A DNA stretch of 64,000 bases from Serratia rhizosphaerae (lineage in GTDB: Bacteria; Pseudomonadota; Gammaproteobacteria; Enterobacterales; Enterobacteriaceae): positions 5,022,001-5,086,000 of the forward strand of contig NZ_CP041764.1 of NCBI RefSeq assembly GCF_009817885.1, given 5' to 3'. Numbering within the stretch: position 1 is the stretch's first letter; every line of letters starts with the position of its first letter. Below, piece after piece: positions 8,191-17,833 of the stretch. The notes below the pieces were generated by a model, which had not been told where the DNA came from, made no database searches, and saw only the letters and a list, made by a program, of their open reading frames with translations. Position numbers and translations under genes: made by a program.

Positions 8191-9851
8191 GGCTGCTGCT
8201 GATACCAGTACAAAACGTAGCGGTTCATGCGCTGCATCTTATCCGGCGGCGGCAGCCGATCGGACAGGCTCTCCCCGCGCGACAGCTGCAGCGCCAGCGC
8301 CACGTTGCCCTGCCGGCGCGCCTGCGCCAGCCATGACGCGAACTCGCCCTCGCTGATAAACCGGTCGTGCGCATCCGCATAGCCCAGCCCATACCCCACC
8401 TCACCCTGTTCGTTGTACATCAGCACGTCGCCGCGCTTTAACTGCCAGGAGAGGCCGGCGGCCAGCCCCACGCTGTCGCTCAGCACGTAGCGGCTGTGCG
8501 CCAGCAGCGTCTGATTGGCGCGGATAAAGTTCTGCGGCTGTTTGGCGTCAATCACCTGCTGCGGAATGGCATAACCGATCAGCAGGCACAGCAGCAGCGG
8601 ACAGGCTGCCGCCCACGTCCAACGCCGGCCGCCCTCGCCCAGCGACAGCACGGCAAACAGCAGCCAACCGGCAAACGCCGTCGCCCCCAGCGCCAGCTTT
8701 ATCCCCTCGTGTGGGCCGAACAGCGGCGTGCCCGGCAGCAGACCGCTGCCAAGCAGCAACAGCGCGAGCAGCCCCAGCGCGCCGAACAGACCGTTAAGCA
8801 GCGCATTAATCCTGAATACTCGGCTGCGCAGCGCGCTCAGCCGCGCTTCGGCATAGTCCGCCATCAGCAGCGCCAGCGGCGCCATGCAGGGCAGAATATA
8901 GGTCGGCAGTTTGCCTTTGGCGATGCTGAAAAACAGCAGCGGCATCAGCACCCAGCTGAGCAGGAAGAACAGCTCCGGCCGCGCGGCGCGCTCGCGCCAG
9001 CCTTTGAACAACGCCCCCGGCAGCAGCGCCAGCCACGGCAGTGTTCCGGCCATCAACACCGGCAGGTAATACCAGAACGGCGCTTTATGTTGGGCATCAT
9101 TCTCCGCAAAACGCTGGATATGCTCCACCCAGAAGAAATAGCGCCAGAAGTCCGGCTCGCGCTGAGCGATCGCCAGCGCCCACGGCAGGCTGAGCAACGC
9201 CGCCGTGACAATCGCCAGCGGGCCGTAGATCAACAGATCGCGCCAGCGCCGCTGCGTAATGGCGATCGGCAGCACGGCGATCACCGGCACCGCCAACGCC
9301 AGAAAGCCTTTGGTCATAAACCCCATGCCGCAGGCCAGACCGAGCAGCGCGTAAGCGCCCAGCCTGCCCCTGACCGAGACGGCCTGCAGGGCCAGGTAAT
9401 AACTGACCATCGCCGCCGTCATCCATAACGCGATCATCGGGTCGAGCACGCTGTAGGTGCCGATGCTGAACACCAGCACCATCGACAGGAAAATCAGCGC
9501 CGCCAGCCCGGCGCAGCGCGCGTTGCGCCACATCAGCATCGCCAGAGCAAACACCAGCAGCGCGCTGACGCCGCTGCAAAATACCGCACCAAAACGCACG
9601 GCGAAGTTGCTGTCGCCAAACAGCCACTGACTGATGTTATTGATCCAGTAACCCGCTACCGGCTTTTCAAAATAGCGCAGGCCCAGCAGATGCGGCACGA
9701 CCCAGTCGCCTCGCTGCAGCATCTCGCGGCTGATCTCCGCATAGCGGGTTTCATCCGGCTGCCACAGCAGGCGGCCGTTGAGCGGCAGCAGATACGCCAG
9801 CACAAAAAACAGCGATGCAACGATGGCCCAGGCGTTTTTTAACGACTTCAT
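8187..9851 (-). CDS. arnT: ArnT, 4-amino-4-deoxy-L-arabinose lipid A transferase
   Basis: 554 residues of a GT83 integral membrane glycosyltransferase. The N-terminal loop LLWQPDETRYAEISREMLQRGDW carries the conserved acidic residues of this family, followed by about a dozen membrane segments and a C-terminal periplasmic domain. It moves L-Ara4N from undecaprenyl phosphate to lipid A phosphates in the periplasm, giving resistance to polymyxin and cationic peptides. It overlaps arnD and arnE by four bases. Confidence 0.95.
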   Translation of the reverse strand: MKSLKNAWAIVASLFFVLAYLLPLNGRLLWQPDETRYAEISREMLQRGDWVVPHLLGLRYFEKPVAGYWINNISQWLFGDSNFAVRFGAVFCSGVSALLVFALAMLMWRNARCAGLAALIFLSMVLVFSIGTYSVLDPMIALWMTAAMVSYYLALQAVSVRGRLGAYALLGLACGMGFMTKGFLALAVPVIAVLPIAITQRRWRDLLIYGPLAIVTAALLSLPWALAIAQREPDFWRYFFWVEHIQRFAENDAQHKAPFWYYLPVLMAGTLPWLALLPGALFKGWRERAARPELFFLLSWVLMPLLFFSIAKGKLPTYILPCMAPLALLMADYAEARLSALRSRVFRINALLNGLFGALGLLALLLLGSGLLPGTPLFGPHEGIKLALGATAFAGWLLFAVLSLGEGGRRWTWAAACPLLLCLLIGYAIPQQVIDAKQPQNFIRANQTLLAHSRYVLSDSVGLAAGLSWQLKRGDVLMYNEQGEVGYGLGYADAHDRFISEGEFASWLAQARRQGNVALALQLSRGESLSDRLPPPDKMQRMNRYVLYWYQQQP

Positions 9852-10753
9852 GCAACGTCCTTCACGTCGGTTTGGCGGCCCAGCCAGCCTTCACGGCCGG
9901 GAAAAGGCCCGCGTTCAATATCGCCCGGCGGCAGCGACGACAAATCAGCCGGCAACAGCGCGCTCAGCGGGCAGAATTCAATGCCCTGCTGCTGCGCCCG
10001 CTGCAGTAGCTGCTCAAACATCGCCGCCTGCGACATGCCTTCCACTTCGGTGTGGATGGTATAAACCGGCACGCCGGCGTCTTGCGCTATCGCCCGCAGA
10101 ATATAGTCATTGAAATCCGTCATGCTGACTTCACGACCAATCACTTCATCAAAGGTCGGCAGCGTGACCGGAATCTGCACCGTGCCCAAACTGCCGTCAT
10201 CAAGCCGCGGCCGGAACGGATGCGTACCGCGGCAGTCGCTGTTGTAGTCAAAAGCAAAACGCTCTTTCACCGCCAGCACGCGCCGATCGGCGCGCCAGCC
10301 GGCGACCGCCGAACAACGCACCGGCTGGCCGGCGGCAGCGCTCAGCGCATCGACGCCCAGTTGGATCTGCCGCGCCAGCTGCGCCTCGGACCAGCGCCCG
10401 GCGTTGGCCTGCCAGCCCTGATGATCCCAGGCGTGCAGCCCGACCTCATGGCCGGCATCAGCGGTCTGTTTCATCAGCGGCGCCAGCCGGCGCGCAATAT
10501 GGCGGCCGGGCCAGGCGGTGCCCGCCAGTAAAATATCCCAGCCGTAGAGCGAGGCGGCGTTGGAGCGCAGCATCTTCCACAGAAACTGCGGCCGCAGCAG
10601 GCGCCACAGATGGCGCCCCATATTGTCCGGCCCGACGCTGAAGAAGAAACTGGCGCGGATAGCGTACCTGTCGAACAGCGCCAGTAAGCGCGGCACGCCG
10701 TCCCGGGTGCCGCTGAAGGTGTCTACATCCACCCGCAGGCCGACTTTTTTCAT
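9848..10753 (-). CDS. arnD: ArnD, 4-deoxy-4-formamido-L-arabinose-phosphoundecaprenol deformylase
   Basis: 301 residues with a NodB-type polysaccharide deacetylase fold: GLRVDVDTFSGTRDG at the start (metal-binding Asp) and GHEVGLHAWDHQGWQ near residues 103-117 (metal-binding His residues). It removes the formyl group after ArnC transfer, making the pathway irreversible. The ATG overlaps the arnA stop by four bases. Confidence 0.95.
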   Translation of the reverse strand: MKKVGLRVDVDTFSGTRDGVPRLLALFDRYAIRASFFFSVGPDNMGRHLWRLLRPQFLWKMLRSNAASLYGWDILLAGTAWPGRHIARRLAPLMKQTADAGHEVGLHAWDHQGWQANAGRWSEAQLARQIQLGVDALSAAAGQPVRCSAVAGWRADRRVLAVKERFAFDYNSDCRGTHPFRPRLDDGSLGTVQIPVTLPTFDEVIGREVSMTDFNDYILRAIAQDAGVPVYTIHTEVEGMSQAAMFEQLLQRAQQQGIEFCPLSALLPADLSSLPPGDIERGPFPGREGWLGRQTDVKDVA

Positions 10754-12732
10754 GCCTCCTCACTTTCCTGCACGCTGGTGCGCAGGAAGTAGTCCAGCGT
10801 CTCGGCAACGGTCTGCTGCATGGCGATGGTCGGCTGCCAGTCCAGCAGGCGACGGGCGTTGCGGATGCTCGGCTTGCGGTGCTCCACATCCTGATACCCC
10901 TGACCGTAATAGCTGCTGCTCTCAACGTTTTTAAAGCCGGCGAACGGCGGGAAACGGTCGCGCAGCGGGTGGTCGTTAAAGCTGGCCAGCAGCATCTCCG
11001 CCAGTTCGCGAATGCTCGCCTCATTGCTGGGGTTGCCGATATTGACGATCTGCCCGTCGCACAGGCCGTCACGGTTTTCAATAATACGGTACAGCGCCTC
11101 AACCCCGTCGTTAATATCGGTAAAGCAGCGCTTCTGCGCCCCGCCGTCCATCAGTTTGATCGGCGAGCCTTCCACCAGGTTCAGGATCAACTGGGTGATG
11201 GCGCGCGATGAGCCGATGCGTGCGGCGTCCAGGTTGTCCAGCCGTGGCCCCATCCAGTTAAACGGCCGGAACAGCGTGAACTTCAGCCCCTCTTTGGCGC
11301 CATAGGCCCAGATCACCCGATCCAGCAGCTGTTTGGATACCGAGTAGATCCAGCGCTGTTTGTTGATCGGCCCGACGATCAGGCGGGAATGATCTTCGTC
11401 GAACGCCTGGTCGTCGCACATGCCGTACACTTCCGACGTCGACGGGAAGATAATGCGCTTGTTGTACTTCACGCAGTCGCGCACGATCTTCAGGTTTTCT
11501 TCAAAATCCAGTTCGAACACCCGCAGCGGGTTGCGGGTGTATTCGATCGGCGTGGCGATCGCCACCAGCGGCAGCACCACGTCGCATTTCTTGATGTGAT
11601 ACTCAATCCACTCGGAATGAATGCTGATATCGCCCTCGACAAAGTGGAAGCGCGGATTATCCAGAAAACGGCTGATGGCATCGGAACCGATATCCAGCCC
11701 GTAAATTTCATAGCGATCTTCCCGCAGCAGCCGTTCAGTCAGATGGTTGCCGATAAACCCGTTCACGCCCAGGATCAACACACGGGTGCGGCGCTTCAGC
11801 GCCGACTGCGGCTTGGCCAGCAGGCGAACATCGGCCACAATGCCCATCTCCTGCGCCAGCCGGCTGCCCTGCACGTACAGACCGGCCTCATTCTGCCCGG
11901 CGATAATTTCCAGCGCGCCTTCGCCGCAGGCCACCACCAGCGGCGAAGCGCTGAGCACCGTGCCCGGCTGTTTGTCATGCGCAATCGCCAGCGGACGCGA
12001 GCGCCAGACAATCAGTTTGCGCTGCCCCAGATAGCTGAACGCGCCGGGATAAGGTTCGGTCACCGCCCGCACCAGGTTATGGATGGCGTCGGCGCTGCGG
12101 TGCCACTGAATTTCGCCGTCGGCGGCGCTGCGGCGGCCAAAATAGCTGGCCTGGGATTCATCCTGCGGGCTGAAGGTTGCGCTGCCGTTTTTCAGCTTCG
12201 GCAGCTGTTCTTCCAGCAGCTGCGACGCCGCCGCCAGCACTTTCTTATGCAGCGTCAGCGCGGTGTCATCGCCGGCAATCGCCACGCGCTGTTGGCCGAC
12301 GATATCGCCGGCGTCCGGCCGTTTAACCATTTTATGCAGCGTAACGCCGGTTTCGCTTTCACCGTTAACCAGCACCCAGTTCACCGGCGCGCGGCCGCGG
12401 TAGCGCGGCAGCAGCGAACCGTGCAGGTTGAAACCGCCCAGCGGCGCCAACGACAGCACGTCGTCACTCAGCAGGTTACGGTAGTAGAACGAAAAAATAA
12501 TCTCCGGCTGCAGTTCGCGGATGCGTTCGACCCACAGCGGGTGGTTCACGTCTTCCGGCGCGTATACCGGCAGGCCCATGTCGGCCCCCAGACGCGCTAC
12601 CGAAGAGAAAAACTGGTTTTCACCGGGTTGGTCGGTATGGGTAAATACCGCCTGGATGTCGTAACCCGCGTTGCTCAGCGCCTGCAGACCGGCGCAGCCA
12701 ATATCATGGTAAGCAAATACAATCGCTTTCAT
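10750..12732 (-). CDS. arnA: ArnA, bifunctional UDP-glucuronate decarboxylase / UDP-Ara4N formyltransferase
   Basis: 660 residues from the second of two tandem ATGs, equal in length to E. coli ArnA as recalled. The N-terminal 300 residues are a formyltransferase (FNLHGSLLPRYRGRAPVNW, with His and the downstream Asp of the active site). The C-terminal half is an SDR decarboxylase (RVLILGVNGFIGNHL nucleotide motif and the Ser/Tyr/Lys triad in STSEVY and YSVSKQ). It makes UDP-4-ketopentose and later N-formylates UDP-Ara4N, the two steps flanking ArnB. Confidence 0.96.
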   Translation of the reverse strand: MKAIVFAYHDIGCAGLQALSNAGYDIQAVFTHTDQPGENQFFSSVARLGADMGLPVYAPEDVNHPLWVERIRELQPEIIFSFYYRNLLSDDVLSLAPLGGFNLHGSLLPRYRGRAPVNWVLVNGESETGVTLHKMVKRPDAGDIVGQQRVAIAGDDTALTLHKKVLAAASQLLEEQLPKLKNGSATFSPQDESQASYFGRRSAADGEIQWHRSADAIHNLVRAVTEPYPGAFSYLGQRKLIVWRSRPLAIAHDKQPGTVLSASPLVVACGEGALEIIAGQNEAGLYVQGSRLAQEMGIVADVRLLAKPQSALKRRTRVLILGVNGFIGNHLTERLLREDRYEIYGLDIGSDAISRFLDNPRFHFVEGDISIHSEWIEYHIKKCDVVLPLVAIATPIEYTRNPLRVFELDFEENLKIVRDCVKYNKRIIFPSTSEVYGMCDDQAFDEDHSRLIVGPINKQRWIYSVSKQLLDRVIWAYGAKEGLKFTLFRPFNWMGPRLDNLDAARIGSSRAITQLILNLVEGSPIKLMDGGAQKRCFTDINDGVEALYRIIENRDGLCDGQIVNIGNPSNEASIRELAEMLLASFNDHPLRDRFPPFAGFKNVESSSYYGQGYQDVEHRKPSIRNARRLLDWQPTIAMQQTVAETLDYFLRTSVQESEEA

Positions 12733-13712
12733 CATTCTTCTTCCTGAGTCTCTTGGTCAGGCTGTTTGCCGACCACTTTCTGAACAAAATAACGCGGACG
12801 AGCACGCACATCGGTGTAGATGCGCCCGATATACTCGCCGAGCAGTCCCATGCCGACGAACTGGGCGCCAATAAAGCTGAACAGGACGGCAAATAACGTG
12901 AATACCCCGCCTTCGGCCCACTCCGGCCCCAATATCAAACGCAGGACGATCAGCAGCAGCGCCAGCACAAATCCGCACAGCGCCACCACGCTGCCGACCA
13001 CGCTGAGCAGACGCAGCGGCGTGGTGGTCAGACAGGTGATCAGGTCATACATCAGATTGATCAGCTTCATCAGGCTGTACTTGGAGTCGCCGAATTCGCG
13101 CTCGGCGTGCCGGACGTCGATTTCAGTGGTGCGGCGGGCAAAGGTGTTCGCCAGAATCGGGATAAAGGTGCTGCGCTCGTGGCAGTGCAGCATCGCCTCG
13201 ACGATATGGCGCCGATAGGCGCGCAGCATGCAGCCGTAATCGCCCATCGATTTACCGGTGGCGCGTTGGATCATCATATTGATCACTTTGGAGGCGCTTT
13301 TACGGAACCAGGAGTCCTGCCGGTTGGCGCGCACGGTGCCCACCACGTCGTACCCCTGCTCCGCGACGCTGACCAGCCGTGGGATCTCTTCCGGCGGGTT
13401 TTGCAGGTCGGCGTCCAGCGTGATCACCAGATCGCCGCTCACCTGATTAAAACCGGCCATAATCGCCGAATGCTGGCCGTAGTTGCGGTTCAGCAGCACG
13501 GCGATGACATGGCTGCCTGGCCGTTCGGCCGCCGCACTCAGCATATCGGCGGAGTCATCGCTGCTACCGTCATCCACCAGAATGATTTCATACGCCTGCG
13601 TCAGCTGATGACAGGCCGCCATGGTGCGTTCCAGCAGCGCCGGCAGGCTTTCCTGCTCGTTATAGACCGGAATGACGATCGAGACTTTGTTGATCGGTTC
13701 AATCTGCGACAC
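12732..13712 (-). CDS. arnC: ArnC, undecaprenyl-phosphate 4-deoxy-4-formamido-L-arabinose transferase
   Basis: 326 residues with the preferred GTG start at 13712 (VSQIEPINKV). A GGAGG lies six bases before it, and the longer ATG-started form adds a basic tail unlike the family. GT2 domain: VSIVIPVYNEQESLPALLE, DDGSSDDS and the DADLQNPPEEI metal-binding motif. Two C-terminal membrane helices follow. It attaches formyl-Ara4N to undecaprenyl phosphate on the inner face of the membrane. It overlaps the arnB end by 14 bases. Confidence 0.94.
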   Translation of the reverse strand: MSQIEPINKVSIVIPVYNEQESLPALLERTMAACHQLTQAYEIILVDDGSSDDSADMLSAAAERPGSHVIAVLLNRNYGQHSAIMAGFNQVSGDLVITLDADLQNPPEEIPRLVSVAEQGYDVVGTVRANRQDSWFRKSASKVINMMIQRATGKSMGDYGCMLRAYRRHIVEAMLHCHERSTFIPILANTFARRTTEIDVRHAEREFGDSKYSLMKLINLMYDLITCLTTTPLRLLSVVGSVVALCGFVLALLLIVLRLILGPEWAEGGVFTLFAVLFSFIGAQFVGMGLLGEYIGRIYTDVRARPRYFVQKVVGKQPDQETQEEE

Positions 13713-14853
13713 GTGACGCCTCCAGTACACTGAACAGCGCACCGACCACGCGGTCGACGTCCGCCTCGCTCATATCCGGGAACAGCGGCAGCGTGCACAG
13801 CCGCGCCGAGTTCCATTCGGTATGCGGCAGACTCAGCTGCGGATAACGCTCACGGTAGAATTTTTGCGTATGGGCGGCGCGGAAATGCAGCCCGCTGCCG
13901 ATGCCCTGCGCCTTCAGACGCTCCATCAGCGTATCGCGGTCGCACCCACAGCGCTCGGCGTCCACCCGTACCATAAACAGGTGCCAGGCGTGATCGTGCG
14001 GATAATCCGGCAGCCCCAGCGGCTGGAACGGCGACCCCTGCAGCGCCTGCAGATAGCGTTCGGCCAGCGCCTTGCGGCGTGCGTTCAGCTGCGGCAGACG
14101 CGCCAGCTGCACCACGGCGATCGCCGCATGAATGTCGGACAGGTTGTATTTGTAGCCGGGCTCCACCACCTCCGCCTGCGGCGTGCGCCCCTGAGTCTGG
14201 CGGTCGAACGCATCCACGCCCAGGCCGTGAAACTTCAGACGCCGTACGCGCTCGGCCAGTTCCGCATCGTCGGTGGCGATCAGTCCGCCTTCGGCGCAGG
14301 TCAGGTTTTTTATCGCATGGAAGGAGAAAATCGCCGTGCCGCGCGCGCCGATCCACTCGTCCTGATAGCGGGCGCCTACCGCGTGTGCGGCGTCTTCAAT
14401 CAGCGGCAGCCGGTGACGGCGGGCAACGTCGCGCAGCGCATCCAGAGGCAGTGGCGCGCCGGCATAATGCACCGGAATAATGGCTTTGGTGCGGGAGGTT
14501 ATCGCGGCTTCCACATCGGCAGCGCTGACCATCAACGTCTCGCGGTCAACATCAATCATGACCGGCGTCGCGCCCAGTAACTCGATCATATTAAGGGTGG
14601 ACACCCAGGTTTGCGACGGAGTAATCACCTCGTCGCCCAGGCCGATACCCAGCGCCATTAACGTAATATGCATGCCCGCCGTAGCTGAACTGACCGCCAC
14701 CGCGTGCCTGCAGCCAAAGGTGCGGCAAAAGTCCGCTTCCAGCTGCTGGTTTTGCGGCCCGGTGGTGATCCAACCGGATGTCAGCACCTTGCCTACCGCC
14801 GCAATTTCTTCATCGCCAATTGCCGGGCGAGAGAAAGGCAAGAATTGATCCAT
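13699..14853 (-). CDS. arnB: ArnB, UDP-4-amino-4-deoxy-L-arabinose--oxoglutarate aminotransferase
   Basis: 384 residues from MDQFLPFSRPAIGDEE; an ATG 11 codons upstream is disfavoured by family length. DegT/DnrJ/EryC1 PLP aminotransferase with LIEDAAHAVGARY and the catalytic Lys in SFHAIKNLTCAEGG. First gene of arnBCADTEF. It aminates the 4-keto sugar nucleotide made by ArnA. Expression is probably induced by PmrA/PhoP conditions, given the site at 14975-14991. Confidence 0.95.
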   Translation of the reverse strand: MDQFLPFSRPAIGDEEIAAVGKVLTSGWITTGPQNQQLEADFCRTFGCRHAVAVSSATAGMHITLMALGIGLGDEVITPSQTWVSTLNMIELLGATPVMIDVDRETLMVSAADVEAAITSRTKAIIPVHYAGAPLPLDALRDVARRHRLPLIEDAAHAVGARYQDEWIGARGTAIFSFHAIKNLTCAEGGLIATDDAELAERVRRLKFHGLGVDAFDRQTQGRTPQAEVVEPGYKYNLSDIHAAIAVVQLARLPQLNARRKALAERYLQALQGSPFQPLGLPDYPHDHAWHLFMVRVDAERCGCDRDTLMERLKAQGIGSGLHFRAAHTQKFYRERYPQLSLPHTEWNSARLCTLPLFPDMSEADVDRVVGALFSVLEASRVAD

Positions 14854-15254
14854 AGTAAACCTCAAAGATTGCGAACGTGATTTCAATTACAATGTAAGGC
14901 GCTTTTATTTAACGGATAGTAAACGCCAGAGAAAGTCGTTCCCGGTTGTTCCATGGTCAATGTACGGCGGCAAGCTTAACTAAACCTTAAGATGAAATTC
15001 ATTTTCTGCAGAAGTTTTGGCGGCGGAATCGCCGCAGGGAAATAGAATAAATCCACCAAAAACAATAAGTTATAATTATTAACAATTATCTCTTAATATA
15101 AGTGAACTTATATTAAGCCTAGCACCTGGCGTATGCTTTTCAAGGAAGGGTGCGGATTTAACGCAAATATATCAGAGCGCAATACCGGCAATGAGCCGGC
15201 TATTTTATGAAGTTTGTTTATATTCCGTTTACTTATCCTGCGCGTATAAAACGC
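14854..15254. other. Intergenic region, arn promoter side to btuD
   Basis: About 400 bases without a gene. It contains the arn regulatory region near arnB (see the PmrA-box entry). The middle, 15050-15180, is very AT-rich. A short CCGGC/GCCGG hairpin lies at 15185-15199 close to the end of btuD; it lacks a proper T-run on either strand, so a terminator role is doubtful. Confidence 0.5.
14975..14991 (-). promoter_or_regulatory. Probable PmrA box upstream of arnB
   Basis: On the arn strand the site reads CTTAAG, five bases, GTTAAG. The PmrA consensus I recall is two (C/T)TTAA(G/T) half-sites separated by five bases, so only the first base of the second half-site deviates. It lies about 120 bases before the arnB ATG, and a TACATT hexamer follows ten bases downstream as a possible -10. 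PmrA control of arn operons is well established in Salmonella; binding here is inferred. Confidence 0.65.
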
Positions 15255-16019
15255 TCAGGCGGTGGTAGTCATAATCCAGCGCTGATTGCCCGTCGACTGC
15301 ATATGAAAATCCACCTCATAAATCTGTGACAACAGAGCCGGCTCCATCACCTCATGGGTTACGCCCTGCCTGACCACCTGCCCGGCCTGCAGCAGCCAGA
15401 CGCGATCTGCCTGCTGTAACGTATGGTTGAGGTCGTGCGCACACACCAGCGCGCTGCGCCCGCTGCGGCAGAACTCATGCAACAGGCGATCCAGCGCCAC
15501 TTTTTGCGCCACGTCGAGCGCGCTGGTCGGTTCGTCCAGCAATAACAGCCGGCTGTGCGGGTTAATGCTGGGCCACACCTGCAGCAGCGCCGCCGCCAGC
15601 CGCACCCGCTGCCACTCGCCGCCGGAAAGCTGCTGCAACATGCGCGACAGCTTATCGGTCAGCTTCAGGCTCTGACACAGGTAAAGCATGGCGTTTTCCA
15701 CCGCCTGCGCCGCTGCGCCCGCCGGCTGGTGCAGAGCCAGGTACTGGAATACCGGCATCAGCGCCGCCGGCGGCTGTTGCTGGCTCAGATAGGCGCGCCG
15801 CCGTGCCAGCTCACCGGCCTGATAGTCGTACAGCGGCCGCCCGTCCAGCGCGATCGTTCCGTCCCCCGGCAACAGCCCCGCCAGCCGCGCCAGCAGGCTG
15901 CTCTTGCCGGCGCCGTTCGGGCCGATCAGATGCACCTGCAGCCCTGCCGCGATCTGCGCGCTAAACGGGGCCAGACGCCCCCTAACCCCGACCTGACTGA
16001 GCTGCAGCATCGTCTCCAT
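15255..16019 (-). CDS. btuD: Vitamin B12 ABC transporter ATPase BtuD
   Basis: 254 residues from METMLQ at 16019; the ATG at 16010 (MLQLSQ) with GGAG before it is equally plausible. ABC motifs: Walker A GPNGAGKSS at residues 33-41, with Ser in the last position instead of Thr, signature LSGGEWQRV, Walker B LLLLDEPTSALD and switch VCAHDLN. It powers cobalamin import through BtuC. It sits just after btuE, as in the E. coli btuCED cluster. Confidence 0.93.
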   Translation of the reverse strand: METMLQLSQVGVRGRLAPFSAQIAAGLQVHLIGPNGAGKSSLLARLAGLLPGDGTIALDGRPLYDYQAGELARRRAYLSQQQPPAALMPVFQYLALHQPAGAAAQAVENAMLYLCQSLKLTDKLSRMLQQLSGGEWQRVRLAAALLQVWPSINPHSRLLLLDEPTSALDVAQKVALDRLLHEFCRSGRSALVCAHDLNHTLQQADRVWLLQAGQVVRQGVTHEVMEPALLSQIYEVDFHMQSTGNQRWIMTTTA

Positions 16020-16024
16020 ATCCC

Positions 16025-16579
16025 TTAACGGCTCAGCGCCTGCTCCACCGCCGCCGTCAGCAGCGGATCTTCCGGCGTCATATCCGGGGCAAAGCGCTGG
16101 ATCACCTGGCCGTCGCGGCCAATCAGGAACTTTTCGAAGTTCCACAGGATATCGCCGGGCTGTTTCGGCCCCTGATCCTTACTGATGCGTCGCGCCATAA
16201 ATTCGCTGCCCTGCGGCGCCAGCGCAGCAGGCTGCGCGGCGATCAGCGCCTGATACAGCGGGTGACGGTTGGCGCCGTTCACCTCAATTTTGCTAAACAG
16301 CGGGAACTGCACGCCAAAATTGGTGCGACAAAACGCCTGAATCTGCTCATTGCTGCCCGGCTCCTGCGCCAGGAACTGATTGCACGGGAAGCCCAGCACC
16401 GTCAGCCCCTGCTGACGATACGTTTCATACAGTTTTTCCAGACCTGCATACTGTTTGGTCAACCCGCATTCTGAAGCCACATTGACCACCAGCAGCACAT
16501 CGCCCTGATACGCCTGCAGCGTAGTCTGGCGGTTATCGATCGTGGTCAGCGGAATGTCATAAATAGCCTGTGTCATCAT
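16025..16579 (-). CDS. btuE: Glutathione/thioredoxin peroxidase BtuE
   Basis: 184 residues from the first of two adjacent ATGs; the second gives 183. Glutathione-peroxidase fold with catalytic Cys in VNVASECGLTKQY (Cys, not selenocysteine), then LGFPCNQFLAQEPG and the WNFEKFLIG motif. It reduces peroxides in the cytoplasm and is not needed for B12 transport despite its place in the btu cluster. Frames upstream of the ATG add only a basic stretch and were excluded. Confidence 0.94.
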   Translation of the reverse strand: MMTQAIYDIPLTTIDNRQTTLQAYQGDVLLVVNVASECGLTKQYAGLEKLYETYRQQGLTVLGFPCNQFLAQEPGSNEQIQAFCRTNFGVQFPLFSKIEVNGANRHPLYQALIAAQPAALAPQGSEFMARRISKDQGPKQPGDILWNFEKFLIGRDGQVIQRFAPDMTPEDPLLTAAVEQALSR

Positions 16580-16652
16580 CGTTATCCTGTCAGTTTGAGA
16601 GTCGTCATCGGTAAAAGTCCGGCGCCTGCGCCGGATGCCTGCCACAGTCAGC

Positions 16653-17654
16653 TTACGCCTTCACCCGGGTCAGTAGCCAGATAAACAGCGGCGCGCCGAG
16701 GGTGGCGGTAACCACGCCGATCGGCAGCTCCGCCGACAGCAGCGTGATACGCGCCACCACATCGGCGGCCAACAGCACGCCGGCGCCGGCCAGCGCGCAG
16801 CCGGGCAGCAGGTAACGCTGATCGGTCAGGCCGCTCAGCCGGAGCATATGCGGGATCACCAGACCGACAAAGCCGATCACTCCCGCCAGCGCCACGCTGA
16901 CGCCCACCAACCAGCCGACGGCCAGCACCAGCAGGTTGCGCCACAGGTGCAGCGGCAGGCCCAGCTGACGCGCCTGGGTTTCCCCCAGCGTCATCAGGTT
17001 GAGCGCCTTGCCCTGCCGGCACAGCCACAGCACCACCGGCAACAGCGCCACAATCAGCCATTTTTGCCGCCAGTCGACGCCGCCAAAACCGCCCATCATC
17101 CAGTACATCAGCTGGCGCAGATCCAGGCTGGAGCTGAAATAGACCGCCCAGGTCATAACGGCGCTGCAGACGATGCCCAAAGCCACCCCCACCAGCAGCA
17201 GGCGCGTATTGGTCAGACGTCGTCGGCGGGCAAACCCGAGCAGTAACAAGGTCATCGCCAGCGCGCCGATAATCGCGCTGAGGCTCATCCACGCCACCGG
17301 CAGCAGCCCGTGGCTCAGCAGAATCGTCAGCACCAGGGCCACGCCGGCGCCGTTGGCGACGCCCAGCAGCCCCGGTTCCGCCAGCGGGTTTTCAAACAGC
17401 GCCTGCATCACCGCACCGGCCACCGCCAGGCTGGCGCCTACCAGCATCACCGCCAGCGCGCGCGGCAGGCGCAACTGCCAGACAAACAGCCGGGCGGCGT
17501 CGCCAAACCACTGGTTCGGCCACAGCCAGAGCTCGCCGGCGCTCAGGCTGAACACCAGCGCCACCGCCACGCCCAATGCCAACAGTGACAGATAGCGCTT
17601 ATCGCGCCGGCGCTGGTTTTTCAGTAAAAGCGTGAAGGTCTGGCTGGTTGGCAT
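16653..17654 (-). CDS. btuC: Vitamin B12 ABC transporter permease BtuC
   Basis: 333 residues of a FecCD-family permease with about ten membrane helices. Signatures are LRLPRALAVMLVGASLAVAGAV, ALFENPLAEPGLLGVANGAG and the coupling region AGVIGFVGLVIPHMLRLSG. It forms the B12 channel with BtuD; the binding protein BtuF is not encoded in this window, as in E. coli where it is elsewhere. First gene of btuCED. Confidence 0.93.
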   Translation of the reverse strand: MPTSQTFTLLLKNQRRRDKRYLSLLALGVAVALVFSLSAGELWLWPNQWFGDAARLFVWQLRLPRALAVMLVGASLAVAGAVMQALFENPLAEPGLLGVANGAGVALVLTILLSHGLLPVAWMSLSAIIGALAMTLLLLGFARRRRLTNTRLLLVGVALGIVCSAVMTWAVYFSSSLDLRQLMYWMMGGFGGVDWRQKWLIVALLPVVLWLCRQGKALNLMTLGETQARQLGLPLHLWRNLLVLAVGWLVGVSVALAGVIGFVGLVIPHMLRLSGLTDQRYLLPGCALAGAGVLLAADVVARITLLSAELPIGVVTATLGAPLFIWLLTRVKA

Positions 17655-17833
17655 AAACGCGGCAATTCCCTGTGGGCCGAAGAAGCCGGCCGGATCGTTA
17701 ACATCTGTAGTTAAATATTAGGGGGTTAACGACGTCAGGGAAAGCCTTTGTCGCATTGCGGAGGGGAAAATGGCGGCCGGCTCGCCCTGCCGTTAAACGG
17801 GCGAGCACGGATAACGGCGTAAGCGGTAAGCGA

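Noticed and set aside
11389..12747. A 452-codon plus-strand frame antisense to arnA
   Set aside because: Shadow of the arnA formyltransferase and dehydrogenase domains; no motif.
15185..15199. Terminator for btuD at a CCGGC/GCCGG hairpin
   Set aside because: Only five pairs and no T-run on the btuD strand.
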